DNA from: Ophiosphaerella korrae
Taxonomy: Eukaryota; Ascomycota; Dothideomycetes; Pleosporales; Phaeosphaeriaceae
Length of the DNA stretch: 18,227 nucleotides
Assembly (NCBI GenBank): GCA_028456385.1
Contig: JALNQF010000645.1
Span: 1-18,227 of the forward strand
Reading direction: 5' to 3'
A program made the translations under genes and the position numbers. Shown piece by piece: positions 9,301 to 18,151 of this stretch; the stretch's first letter is position 1, and each line of letters starts with the position of its first letter. A model generated the notes under the pieces. That model was not told the origin of the DNA. It was given only the letters and a program-made list of their open reading frames with translations, and did no database searches.

Positions 9301-9659
9301 TTTACTCTCTATTAATTAGTAAACAGACTAAAAAAGTAGCTTTTTTCTTTCTTATAACTTAATTATATAGTTCTAAAGTTAGTACTTAAGTAATACTAGT
9401 ATATCTATCTCTTTTATAAATAAGTAGCTAAACTTCTTATACTATTCTAAGATTTTAAAAGTTACGTATTACTCTTCTACTTTTACTTCTTAGCTTAGCG
9501 CTTTACTAGTACCTATAGAAGTACTTATTCTCTCTTAATAAGTTACTATTAAAGCTACTATCTTATATAGTACTTTCTTATCTACTATTAAATACTACTA
9601 ATATATAGGCTTAGATCTACGTACGTCTTTATAGTTATTAAATAAAAAGTTCTAGTTTT

Positions 9660-9945
9660 TTTAATTAACTTTAGGATTAAACTCTTATAGCTATAGAAGT
9701 CTTAGTATAATATTTTTATTAGCTAAAACTAATACGTCTAGAGTAATCTTTATACTATATCTTTAAATAATAATCTCTATAGTTACTTTATTACTAACTA
9801 TTAAGTTTCTTAGTATTAGTTATCTATTTATAATATAGATTAGATATAGTATCTTCTTTACTTATAGTTAGAGTCTTACTTATTTTACTACTTTAAGTAT
9901 AATTAGGTTTATAAATAACTTTAAATCTACTAATACTTTTATTTT
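9660..9945 (-). pseudogene. Element B: aspartic protease (relic)
   Basis: The active-site block is at 9906-9940 on the minus strand, VLVDLK followed by LFINLI, where the family has LVDSGS-x-NFI; the catalytic Asp codon is intact and Ser-Gly has been changed. The C-terminal block at about 9664-9712 reads NIILRLL then EFNPKVN, the form of -ILG--WL--FNP-IDW. Between them TLDVLVLA matches the TL-V--L beta-strand common in Gypsy proteases. Placed after the linker and before RT, as in element A. Confidence 0.87.
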
Positions 9946-11054
9946 TTCTCTCTTTATCTTTACTAGGAGTTTAATAAGTCTCTTAGTATTAATAGTATTA
10001 TAGCTTCTAGATATATATCTAGTATTAGCTATTTACTTAAAAAAGACTTAATCTTATAATCTTTATTTATCTTTTACTAGAATCTTTAGAGTATTTTAAT
10101 CGTTTTATATTATTTATACTTTTCTAGTATATAGGTTTACTAGATTATATTAATATATTAGTTATTTATAACTATCTTACTTATATTTATATCTTCTTTA
10201 GTTATACTTAGAAAGTACTTAGCTTCTTACATATCTTATAGGTGTTATTTATATATTATCTTTATATACTTTTTTTAGTTTTATTTATATCTAGATCTTT
10301 TATAAAGAAAATATCTAGATCTTATTTTATTAGAGTAGTAAGCAAAGTAGTTATTATAGTAATATCCTATCTATAATAATAATAGGTAGTTTAGGTTATA
10401 TAAGAATATCTAGTATTATAGTTCTTGTATTAATACTAGATCTATAATAATTAGCGCCTAATTATTATTTATATATAATAATTTATATTATTAGGTTTAC
10501 TTTACTTAGTATTTTTTATCTTACTATTCTTTTACTAAGTAGTAGCTATCTACTAGTCTTTAGATTTCTTTTATAAATCTATCTTATACTTTAGTATTCT
10601 CTTACTTTAGCTCTAGCGTTTTAGGTACTATTTTAGATTTAGAAGTCTTAAGCTCTTAGTTTTCTTTTCTATTCTTATCTTAAGCTATATATACTTGCTT
10701 TCTTAGATATAGTATTATCTTACGCCTATACTCTACTCTTCTTTAGTATAGCTAAAAGTATTCTAAGGTATCTATCTTAGCTTACTTTTACTTTAGCTAA
10801 TACCTTTTTATATAGCTTTATACTTTTAGTAGTATATTTATAGCTTTTACTTTATTATCTATTATAAGGTTAGTTAGCTTTATAGTAATTTTATAGTAGT
10901 TTTATCTTTTACTTATATTTTACTACTAGAGGTTTATAGTTTTGTAATCTTTTTTCTTCTAGCTTCTTTTAAAGATTACTTTCTATTCTTCTTCTTTATT
11001 ATTATCTTACTTCTTAAGTATATTAATTTATTATATTATTTTATTCTTTACTTA
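9946..11054 (-). pseudogene. Element B: gag-to-protease linker, no recognised domain
   Basis: The counterpart of D 17273-18151 plus a further 230 bases that D has lost. In D the same frame as Gag carries on to the break, so this was one open frame from Gag into the linker. The stretch with YINNN, ALIIIDL, then a Tyr-rich (probably former Cys/His) patch at about 10360-10300, then ITKEDINIS is conserved in both copies. I cannot name a domain. Confidence 0.5.
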
Positions 11055-11780
11055 GTAATTCTTTGCTAAGTACTTTATTTTACTATACTTATAGTATTTT
11101 TAGCTTTTTACTCTTTTAAGGTTTTTATAGTAATATTATTCTTACTTTCCTAAGTTTATATTATTAACGTATATCTTATCTAGCCTAAAGTATATATAGC
11201 TACTCTAAACTTAGTTGTTTTTATTTTTACGTTAGTACTTATACTTAGGTTTATACTTCTTACTTTCTATCTATAGTACTTTACTATTCTTAGCTTTTAC
11301 TATATATTTATATATATAGTTATTAACTTAAATTACTTCTTCTATTAGGTCTTTTAACGTCTTAATTATAGCTTTACTATATATTAGCTTACCTTAAATA
11401 TTACTCTTAAGTTTTTATTAAAATATCTTTATTAATAACTTATTATTCTATTCTATTTATATTACGTAGCTTTAGAACTTATTAGTATAGTCTACTACTA
11501 CCTTGTATTGTTATAGCTACTATATTACGCGTTCTACTTCTACTATCTTATTTACTAGTAGAAAGGCTTATTATACTTTATCTTTAAACTTAATTTATTC
11601 TTTAAATATCTTGTTATAGTTATTATTATTATTATTAAAGTATTTCTTAAAGTATAGTATAACTTATTTCTCTACTTTACTCTTTATATAAGATAATATA
11701 AGTATAGCTCTATCTTTATCTTAAACTTAGTCTAACTTAAAAAAGAGATTAAGTTATAAGATCTATAGCTTAAGCTTATT
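11055..11780 (-). pseudogene. Element B: gag with CCHC zinc knuckle (relic)
   Basis: The mirror copy of D 16547-17272, with which it aligns with no net length change. The capsid domain lies at about 11774-11330, corresponding to the D stretch with RAIL, SYIRGK, YFKKY and a KLIRSRAI-ILEDL end. A zinc knuckle at 11055-11096 reads YYKYSKIKYLAKNY, which fits CX2CX4HX4C with Tyr for mutated Cys and His. B keeps LAKN where D has LVKN, so the two copies were mutated separately. Only one knuckle is visible, against two in element A. Confidence 0.85.
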
Positions 11781-11869
11781 TTATTTTCTATAGTAGAGGT
11801 TTAGCTTAGTAACTTTAGAAGTAGTAGTATAGGTTACTCCTACACGCTAGTTGTCTATATTTATTAACG
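11781..11869 (-). other. Element B leader between 5' LTR and gag
   Basis: On the minus strand it begins CGTTAATAAATATAGACAAC and includes CTAGCGTGTAGGAGTAACC, which in D reads CTAGCGTATAGGAGTAACC. No standard tRNA primer site starts with TGG at the LTR edge. The GTGTAGGAG stretch keeps TG, so it is close to the ancestral sequence. Confidence 0.45.
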
Positions 11870-12339
11870 TATTACTTATCTTAAAGGTATTTAATATATT
11901 AAGACCTTAGAACTAAGTAAAAGTAATAAGAGTAAGTAAGCTTTTATAAAACGGGCAAGGTTAATAAATAAGTTAGTTACTTAACTTAATTAATAGTTAG
12001 CATTTATTAGAGTATTATAAGGTATATAAGTATTAATAGGTAGATAAGAATCTAATTAAAGTATTAGTTATAATACTCTATTAGGATAAGAACTAAAAAA
12101 GAGATTAAATATAATAGTCTATAAAGGTCTATTAATATTCCTATATACTTACTATCTAGCGTTTATTCCTAAGCGCTTACTCTAGAGCGTTTGCTCTAGA
12201 GCGCTTATTCCTAAGCGTTTACTCTAGAGCGTTCGCTCTAGAGTGTTTACTACTAAATAGTTATATATTCTACTACGCTATATTACCTAGCCTAATTGCG
12301 TACAATATAACAGCTTACTTACTACTTAGTATCGTAACA
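11870..12339 (-). repeat. Element B 5' LTR (470 bp)
   Basis: Outer end on the plus strand is CGTAACA, so the element starts TGTTACG; D starts TATTATA at the same position, a RIP-type difference. The inner end is set at TATTAC (11870), the mutated form of TGTTAC, giving 6-bp inverted ends TGTTAC...GTAACA; D has the matching position at 16457 and equal length. The inner edge is less certain because no second LTR of B lies in the window; TGTCTA at 11852 is an alternative. Contains a 14-bp tandem array. The flank ACTAT (12340-12344) is the presumed target duplication, its partner being off the left edge. Confidence 0.78.
12158..12255. repeat. 14-bp tandem array, 7 units, in element B LTR
   Basis: Seven units of 14 bp with consensus AGCGTTTACTCTAG; units 1 and 4 end TTCCTA and the last ends TACTA. 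Junctions create perfect palindromes such as CGCTCTAGAGCG and repeated TCTAGA. CpG-containing words are dense here against the TA-rich surroundings. The matching array in D (16072-16169) also has seven units in the same order. CpG retention is expected because RIP targets CpA. Confidence 0.9.
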
Positions 12340-12854
12340 ACTATTTAGATAATCTAGTATTATTATAAGCTATTAGCTTACAAAGGTAGTTAGTATAAGC
12401 CTAAAGTTCTACTATCTTATAAGTAGTTTTAGAGATTAGGTTACGCTAAGCTTACTCTATATTAGCTAGCTATAATAATAGTTTTACTCGAGCTTTATTA
12501 ATAGCTCGCCCTATATAATTTAGAACTAAGAGATATAGTTACAATTAAGTACTTATACTTAGCTAGAGAGATACTAGAAGGAGTATAATAGTACTAAATA
12601 TTAGTATAGATATACTTACTATAGGCCTTACTATCCTTTAAGGATATAAGATAAGTTAACCTAAGACTATTATAACGTAAATAAGGCAATATTTTAATAC
12701 TATTTTAAGTAACTTAATCTATAAGGAGTACTTTATTACGTTAAAAATAATAAGGTATAGAGAATAATAAAGAACTTAATATTAATAAAGAAACTAGGTT
12801 TATAACTTTAGCTCTAAGGTAGTAAAATAAAAACTTACCTAAAGAAAGAGATAG
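12340..12854 (+). pseudogene. Element C1: 3' internal fragment (post-chromodomain extension relic)
   Basis: Aligns along its length with the reverse complement of element A 998-1490. The frame from 12340 gives TI-I-YYYK, then YKPKVLLSYK, then LALYNLELRD, then LAREILEG, matching the C-terminal extension of A (KALLAYKEL, LALYNLVERD). It begins abruptly at ACTAT, the point where element B inserted; the rest of C1 must lie left of B, outside the window. The match shows C1 belongs to the A family or a close relative but in the opposite orientation. Stops are frequent. Confidence 0.8.
12841..12854 (+). other. Polypurine tract of C1
   Basis: AAAGAAAGAGATAG directly before the 3' LTR, equivalent to AGAAGAGGGAATAG of element A. 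It fixes C1 as a plus-strand element. Confidence 0.8.
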
Positions 12855-13254
12855 TATTATAGTTATAACAAGAGAAATTAAGATAGAACTAATTAGTTCT
12901 AACTTAAGTACTAACAAAGTATAGGATAAGTAAGGTAATAACTTTAATTAGGAAGTTAATTATAATAGAGATACGTAATAGCTTTATAACTTTATAAAGC
13001 TACTAACTTTATAACTTTATAAGGCTTAGTGTCTATAAAGCTAGAAAGTTAAAGAAATAGTAAAGTATATAGTTAGTAGTAATACGTATTATTAGGATAG
13101 TATTAGTAATTTAATTATTAACTACAAGTAACAATATATTAATATTACAAGAATTATTCTATTATTTAGAGTCTATTATAGATTACTATATATACTTTTA
13201 TTATTAACTTTTAGTCTACTATACTCTTGCTAATAGTTACTTGTAGTTAATAAT
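12855..13254 (+). repeat. Element C1 3' LTR (about 400 bp, diverged)
   Basis: Starts TATTATAGTTATAACAAGAG, against TGTTATAGTAGTAACAAGAG on the minus strand of A's 5' LTR. Shared landmarks follow in order: AAGATAGAACTAATTAG, ACTAACAAAGTATA, and TTAGGATAGTATTAGTAAT. The last third is only loosely alignable (TCTACTATACTC against TCTACTAATACTC). The 3' edge is placed at 13252-13255 because homology to the interior of an A-type element restarts at 13256. Shorter than the 457-bp LTR of A. Inferred to sit inside C2. Confidence 0.72.
13114..13254. repeat. 19-bp perfect inverted repeat, 141-bp span
   Basis: ATTATTAACTACAAGTAAC at 13114-13132 has its exact reverse complement at 13236-13254. The arms and the 103 bases between them retain several CA and TG sites, unusual for the neighbourhood. 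It occupies the 3' third of the C1 LTR and ends at that LTR's edge. It could be part of the LTR variant or a small foldback insertion; the weak match of the central part to A's LTR slightly favours the former. Confidence 0.8.
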
Positions 13255-14373
13255 AGGTAACTTATTACAAGATTAAAAGAAATATATAATTAGTTATAAT
13301 AAGATATAGAATTTTTATAAAATTATATAGTAAAGTACTATAATAAGATAAATATAGAGAGACTTTAATTTAAAAAAAGAGAAAAAGTATAGTTAGTTTA
13401 AAACTAAACTATATAAAAATAAGACTATATAATATTAAGAAAAAAGTTATACTAGTTATATTTAAGTTAAAGCTACTAAGTAAAATAAAGATATACTTAA
13501 TATTCTATATAGTACTACTTAAGATAGTACTATAGAATATAGAACTACTAGTATATAAAGTAGATACGTATAGAGAATAAAAAGAATAAAAAGTAAAAGA
13601 AATCTTAGTATACTAGTTCTATAATAGGAGAAACTACTACTTAGTAATATAAATAAGTATAAATAAAAATAAGTAACTATAAGAAAATATATAAGAACTA
13701 GAAGGCTTCTAAAATTAAAATCCTCTTAGCTACCTAATAGTAAACTAAGAAAATTAATACTACTAGTAATATATAAAGAGGCGCTAGGAATATATATTAA
13801 AGGAAGAGCTAAAGTAGCTTTAATAGCTTCTCCTAAGTTAAACTTAGCTTTAAGAGCTTTTAACTATATATATAACTTTTTATTATTATATACTTTTATT
13901 TTTTAAAGATAATCTAAATAGCGTAATTCTCTACTAATATACTTAGAATCTAATTGCGCTTAGCTTTAGCCTTTATAATTTCTAATAGTAATTTCTCTTT
14001 AATATAGTTAATAGCTTTCCCTATTATTACTTAGCTTAAATATAGAAGTAACTATAATATACCTATATTTAGCTATAGAGACTCTAGAAATATTATATAA
14101 ACTATAGACGTTTATATAAATATATAGCTTATAGGCCTAGCTATTATTTATAGAAATATAATAAATAGATTTTATTTATAGAGATTAGTAATAAAAGTAA
14201 AGAAATATTTTTATACCTTTATATAATTTATAATCTACTAACTATAGATAATAAAGAGTAGATTTAATAGGTATAAAAAGAGAAAATAAAGAACTTTATA
14301 TTAATAAAGAAATAGAATTAATAACTTTAGCTTTAGGATAAGAAAATAAATACTTATCTAAAAGAAAGAATAG
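13255..14373 (+). pseudogene. Element C2: pol 3' region with chromodomain (relic)
   Basis: From 13256 it aligns with the reverse complement of element A from about 2165 down to 985, so it holds the integrase C-terminal part, chromodomain and C-terminal extension. The chromodomain is at 13551-13700, opening with VYKVDTYRE (VYEVDTYRE in A) and continuing with NYYL-like residues. The extension follows (about 13700-14150), and a polypurine tract AAAAGAAAGAATAG closes it at 14360-14373. The upstream part is missing because C1 inserted here. Divergence from A is clearly greater than between B and D, with small indels, so it is older or a different subfamily. Confidence 0.8.
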
Positions 14374-14760
14374 TATTATAGATATAATAAGAGAAATTAA
14401 AATAAAACTAATTAGTTTTAACTTAAGTACTAATAAAGTATAAGATAAGTAAAGTAATAACCTAGATTAGAAATCTACCTATAATTAGGATATATAATAT
14501 AAGTAATTTATAGTTATAAGTAATAGATTAAAAGTAATCTATAAATCTATACTATAGAGTAATAGATTAAAGATCTATAAAACTATAATATAGATTACTC
14601 TTAGAATATAAGTATATAGTTAGTAGTAATATATATTATTAGAATAGTATTTATTAAGAGGTAGCTAGAAGATAATAGTACTTACTATAGGCTATAGGAG
14701 ATAGTAAAGGAATAATAGATAGTATTTAATAGTACTACTAGTATCTAAAGGAGAATAATA
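14374..14760 (+). repeat. Element C2 3' LTR (about 387 bp, diverged)
   Basis: Starts TATTATAGATATAATAAGAG right after the polypurine tract and follows the C1 LTR through ACTAATTAGTTTTAACTTAAG and ATATAGTTAGTAGTAATA. After about 14650 the match fades; the end at 14760 (GAGAATAATA) is set by loose similarity to the last 35 bases of A's LTR (CTACTAGTA then a purine-rich stretch). The start is firm, the end approximate. Confidence 0.65.
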
Positions 14761-15140
14761 CTTACTTTACTCTTTTTATAAGTATTAAGCCTTTTATATA
14801 CCTATATAGTGTACTAGCCTTACTTTAGATTATAACTATATAATATTATAATCTTTAGTATATTAGCCCTACCTCTAACTTGTACTAGAGTTTATAAAAG
14901 TCTTAAGTATTTAATAAACTCTTATTATAGAGCCTTTCTCTCTAGCTAGTATCTTTACTAGCTCTTTAAAGTACAACTTTAATAAAAACCTTAAACTTTT
15001 AAGAAAATAAAGAAAAGAGTATTTGTAAACCTTACACGCTATACCTACGTATTAGGCGTGTTATTATTATTATACTCGTGTATAATATTCTATTTATATT
15101 TTAATAATAAGTAAAAAATTATTACTTATATAATTGCGTT
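14761..15140. other. 380-bp interval without a recognised gene or element
   Basis: AT-rich sequence after the C2 LTR. I see two small inverted repeats: AGATTATAA with TTATAATCT spanning 14827-14854, and ACACGC with GCGTGT around 15032-15062. The latter stretch keeps CA and TG, so it is less mutated than its neighbours. No match to the LTR families here. It may be ordinary flanking DNA or an end of an unknown repeat. Confidence 0.5.
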
Positions 15141-15935
15141 TACTCTTAGTAGACCTTATATAAAAAATATATTTCTTTTATAATTATTTTACTTATCTTC
15201 TTATTAACTATAGCGTATACTTAATATATATATAGTATACGTTTAGTAATTATTACTATAGTTTATAATCTTCGCCTAAAGTTTATTAAGAAAAGTAACG
15301 TCTATAAAGCCTAGCCTTTTAAGTAGAGTATAGATACTAAGCGCGCTAACTATAATACTTTATATACTACTTACTTATACTACGCTTAAAGTATTATTAA
15401 CTAGAAAGAAGTATATAATAAGCTAAAAGAATATTACTACTAGTATTATTTCTCTAGTAATTATAGTAGCTACGCTTTAGTAACTATAATACGTACTCTT
15501 TATATACGCTTTAACTAATATAAATAGGTACTTTCTATACTTAATAGGCGTATTAATTATTATTATAAGCTTTATAATACGTATAATACTATTATATCTA
15601 ATACTAGTAATCTTAAAACTAACTTAGAGGTACGCTATACTAGTATTAAGCTTACTTGTATCTAGCGTACCTTTAACTTAGAGCTATTAAACTATAAGTA
15701 CTTTACTACTTATAGTAGTACTCCTTTAGGAGTACTTACTTAAACGCTTATAACTACGCTTTAATTTTTAGAGCTTATTTTAACTAAGTAGTATAGCTTT
15801 ATAGCTTAGTAGAAGGGTTTAGTTAAAGTATTAATAGAGATTTTAGGCTATCTTTACTCTATTATATATTTATCTATACTATACCTATATAGTATATACT
15901 AACTACTTTTAGGCTTACTATAGTAACTCTTTTAT
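15141..15935 (+). pseudogene. Possible RIP-mutated gene of unknown function
   Basis: The frame with codons at 15243 (and every third base) has about 15 stops in 230 codons, while a neighbouring forward frame has over 40. All its stops are TAA/TAG, reachable from CAA, CAG or TGG. Its product would start with a basic then hydrophobic segment (about 15171-15220: YKKYISF then IILLIFLLTIAY-like), a possible membrane anchor or signal, followed by a mixed soluble part with NYYYKLYNTYNTII, LELLNYKYFTTYSS and PLGVL. I do not recognise a family. The start is undefined. It could be a captured host gene, an unknown mobile-element protein, or chance. Confidence 0.35.
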
Positions 15936-15944
15936 AAGATATAC

Positions 15945-15968
15945 TAATAATAATAATAATAATAATAA
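15945..15968. repeat. (TAA)8 microsatellite
   Basis: Eight uninterrupted TAA units, 19 bases before the start of element D's LTR. Confidence 0.95.
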
Positions 15969-15987
15969 AGATAGTAATAAAGAAGAA

Positions 15988-16457
15988 TATTATAATACTA
16001 AGTAGTAGGTAAGCTATTATATTGTACGCAATTAGGCTAAGTAATATAGTATAGTAGAATACGTAACTATTTAGTAGTAAACGCTCTAGAGCGAACGCTC
16101 TAGAGTAAACACTTAGGAATAAGCGCTCTAGAGTAAACGCTCTAGAGTAAGCGCTTAGAAATAAACACTAGATAGTAAGTATATAAGAACGTTAATAGAC
16201 CTTTATAGACTATTGTATTTAATCTCTTCTTTACTTTTTATCTTAATAGAGTATTATAACTAATACTTTAATTAGATTTTTATCTACCTATTAATACTTA
16301 TATACTTTATAATACTCTAATAAAAGCTAACTATTAATTAAGTTAAGTAACTAACTTATTTATTAACCTTACTTATCTTATAGAAGCTTACTTACTCTTA
16401 TTACCTTTACTTAGTTCTAAGGTCTTAATATATTAAATACTCTTAAGATAAGTAATA
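15988..16457 (+). repeat. Element D 5' LTR (470 bp)
   Basis: Begins TATTATAATACTAAG, against TGTTACGATACTAAG on the minus strand of B, and ends GTAATA (original GTAACA inferred). The equal length and gap-free match to 11870-12339 support both edges. It contains the 14-bp array at 16072-16169. Confidence 0.8.
16072..16169. repeat. 14-bp tandem array, 7 units, in element D LTR
   Basis: Reverse complement of the array at 12158-12255, with the same seven units in the same order (consensus CTAGAGTAAACGCT; two units carry the TAGGAATA or TAGAAATA variant). Contains the palindrome CGCTCTAGAGCG. Copy number has not changed between the two elements. Confidence 0.9.
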
Positions 16458-16552
16458 TATTAATAAATATAGATAACTAGCGTATAGGAGTAACCTATAC
16501 TACTACTTCTAAGGTTACTAAGCTAGACCTCTACTATAGAGAATAAAATAAG

Positions 16553-17272
16553 CTTAAGCTATAAATTTTATAACTTAATCTCTTTTTTAAAGTAGACTAA
16601 GTTTAAGATAAAAATAGAGCTATACTTATATTGTCTTATATAAGAGGTAAAGTAGAAAAATAAGTTACGCTATACTTTAAGAAATACTTTAAAAATAATA
16701 ATAATAACTATAATAAGATATTTAAAGAATAGATTAAGTTTAAAGACAAAGTATAATAAGCCTTTCTACTAGTAAATAAGATAGTAGTAGTAGAGCGCGT
16801 AATATAGTAACTATAATAATACAAAGTAGTAGTAGACTATACTAATAAGTTCTAAAGCTACGTAGTATAAATAGAATAGAATAACAAGTTATTAATAAAG
16901 ATATTTTAATAAGAACTTAAGAATAATATTTAAAGTAAGCTAATACGTAGTAGAGCTATAATTAAGATATTAGAAGACCTAATAAAAGAAGTAATTTAAA
17001 TTAATAACTATATATATAAATATATAGTAGAAGCTAAGAATAGTAAAGTACTATAAATAAAAAGTAAGAAGTATAAACCTAAGTATAAGTACTAACGTAA
17101 AAATAAGAATAACTAAGTTTAGAGTAGCTATAGATACTTTAGGCTAGATAAGATATATATTAATAATATAAACTTAGGAAAATAAGAATACTATTACTAC
17201 AAGAACTCTAAGAGAGTAGAAAGCTAAAAATACTATAAGTATAGTAAAATAGAGTACCTAGTAAAGAATTAC
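16553..17272 (+). pseudogene. Element D: gag with CCHC zinc knuckle (relic)
   Basis: One frame (codons at 16553) reads through the Retrotrans_gag pattern: LNLFFKVD, RAILILSYIRGK, then YFKKYFKN, AFLLVNKIVVVERVI, DYTNKF, and KLIRSRAIIKILEDL at about 16990. After a Lys-rich stretch the same frame gives the zinc knuckle YYKYSKIEYLVKNY at 17231-17272, fitting CX2CX4HX4C with Tyr for Cys and His. Stops fall at Gln/Trp sites. The same frame extends to 18151. The true start lies between 16458 and 16553 and cannot be fixed. Confidence 0.88.
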
Positions 17273-18151
17273 TAAGTAAAGAATAAGATAATATAATAAA
17301 TTAATATACTTAAGAGGTAAGATAATAATAGAGAGGAAATATAAAAAGTAATCTCTAGAAGAAGCTAAAATAAAAGAGATTATAAGACTATAAACCTTTA
17401 GTAGTAAGATATAAGTAAAAGATATAACTACTATAAGATTACTATAAAGCTAAGTAACTTTATAATAGATAATAAAGTAAAAGCTATAAATATACTACTA
17501 AGAGTATAAAGCTATATAAAAAGGTATTAGCTAAAGTAAAAGTAAGCTAAGAAAGATACCTTAGAATACCTTTAGCTATACTAAAGAAGAGTAAGGTATA
17601 GGCGTAAGATAATACTATATTTAGGAAAGTAAGTATATATAGCCTAGAATAAAAATAAGAAAGAAAACTAAAAGCTTAAGACTTCTAAATACAAAATAGT
17701 ACTTAGAATACTAAATCTAAAGTAAAAAAATACTAAAGTATAAGATAAATTTATAAAAGAAATCTAGAGACTAGTAGATAGCTACTACTTAGTAAAAAAA
17801 TAGAAAGATAAGAAATACTAAGTAGAGTAAACTTAATAATATAAATTGTTATATATAAATAATAATTAGGCGCTAATTATTATAGATCTAGTATTAATAT
17901 AAAAACTATAATACTAGCTATAATTATATAACCTAATCTACCTATTATTATTATAGATAGGATATTACTATAATAACTATATTACTTACTACTCTAATAA
18001 AATAGGATCTAGATATTTCTCTTATAAGAGATCTAGATATAAATAGAACTAAGAAGAATATATAAAGATAATATATAAATAATACCTATAAGATAAGTAG
18101 AAAGCTAAGTACTTTCTAGGTATAACTAAAGAAGATATAAATATAAGTAAG
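17273..18151 (+). pseudogene. Element D: gag-to-protease linker, cut at 18151
   Basis: Continues in the Gag frame. The last 300 bases are unusually legible: KLLYINNN at 17843, ALIIIDLVLI, a Tyr-rich patch (YYYNNYITYY) that probably held Cys and His, then KYFLGITKEDINISK up to the break. The same sequence is in B (10176-10490). No domain recognised. Confidence 0.5.

Larger units (their letters stand above)
10176..12339. repeat. Left arm of a 2164-bp inverted repeat (pairs with 15988-18151)
   Basis: Every checked landmark obeys x + y = 28327 with the right arm: LTR outer ends, inner LTR ends, the 14-bp array, the zinc knuckle and the outer limit. There is therefore no net indel across 2.16 kb, and the differences seen are transitions. 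The arms are the 5' parts (LTR, leader, gag, part of linker) of two copies of one Gypsy family in divergent orientation, with a 3648-bp spacer. Confidence 0.93.
1..18151. other. RIP-mutated, AT-rich retrotransposon block
   Basis: Seen: TA dinucleotides dominate and CA and TG are rare, yet CG-containing words (GCGC, CGCG, ACGT, GCGT) persist. The two LTRs of element A differ almost only by transitions. Every recognisable coding frame is riddled with TAA and TAG where the family has Gln or Trp, and Cys and His codons have become Tyr. Known: C-to-T change at CpA in duplicated DNA is the mark of fungal repeat-induced point mutation, whereas methyl-CpG decay would remove CpG first. Inferred: all repeats from 1 to 18151 went through RIP and none is functional. 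The pattern stops at 18152, where CA and TG sites return. Confidence 0.93.
15988..18151 (+). mobile_element. Element D: 5' part of a second B-family Gypsy element (right inverted-repeat arm)
   Basis: Plus-strand copy of the family seen in B: 5' LTR, leader, gag and part of the linker, 2164 bp, after which element E interrupts it. In B the homologous sequence carries on past the matching point (position 10176) into protease and RT, so the break at 18152 is an insertion into D, not a family end. The five bases before the LTR are AAGAA, the presumed target duplication; its partner is off the window. It points away from B, so the two 5' LTRs face each other across the spacer. Confidence 0.9.

Noticed and set aside
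11852..11870. Inner LTR edge of B at 11852 (TGTCTA...)
   Set aside because: It also offers a TG end, but 11870 gives matching 6-bp ends TGTTAC...GTAACA and leaves a post-LTR leader that resembles element A's. Kept as an alternative.
12158..12255. CRISPR array
   Set aside because: Units are 14 bp in direct tandem with no unique spacers, lie inside an LTR and recur in D's LTR; the genome is eukaryotic.
13114..13254. A MITE inserted in the C1 LTR
   Set aside because: The 19-bp ends look like terminal repeats, but no clear target duplication flanks them and the interior can be loosely aligned with the 3' part of A's LTR. Not excluded.
10176..18151. A single large DNA transposon with 2.2-kb terminal inverted repeats
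   Set aside because: The arms are the 5' LTR plus gag of Gypsy elements, B continues beyond the arm into pol, and the outer end of the right arm is caused by insertion of element E.
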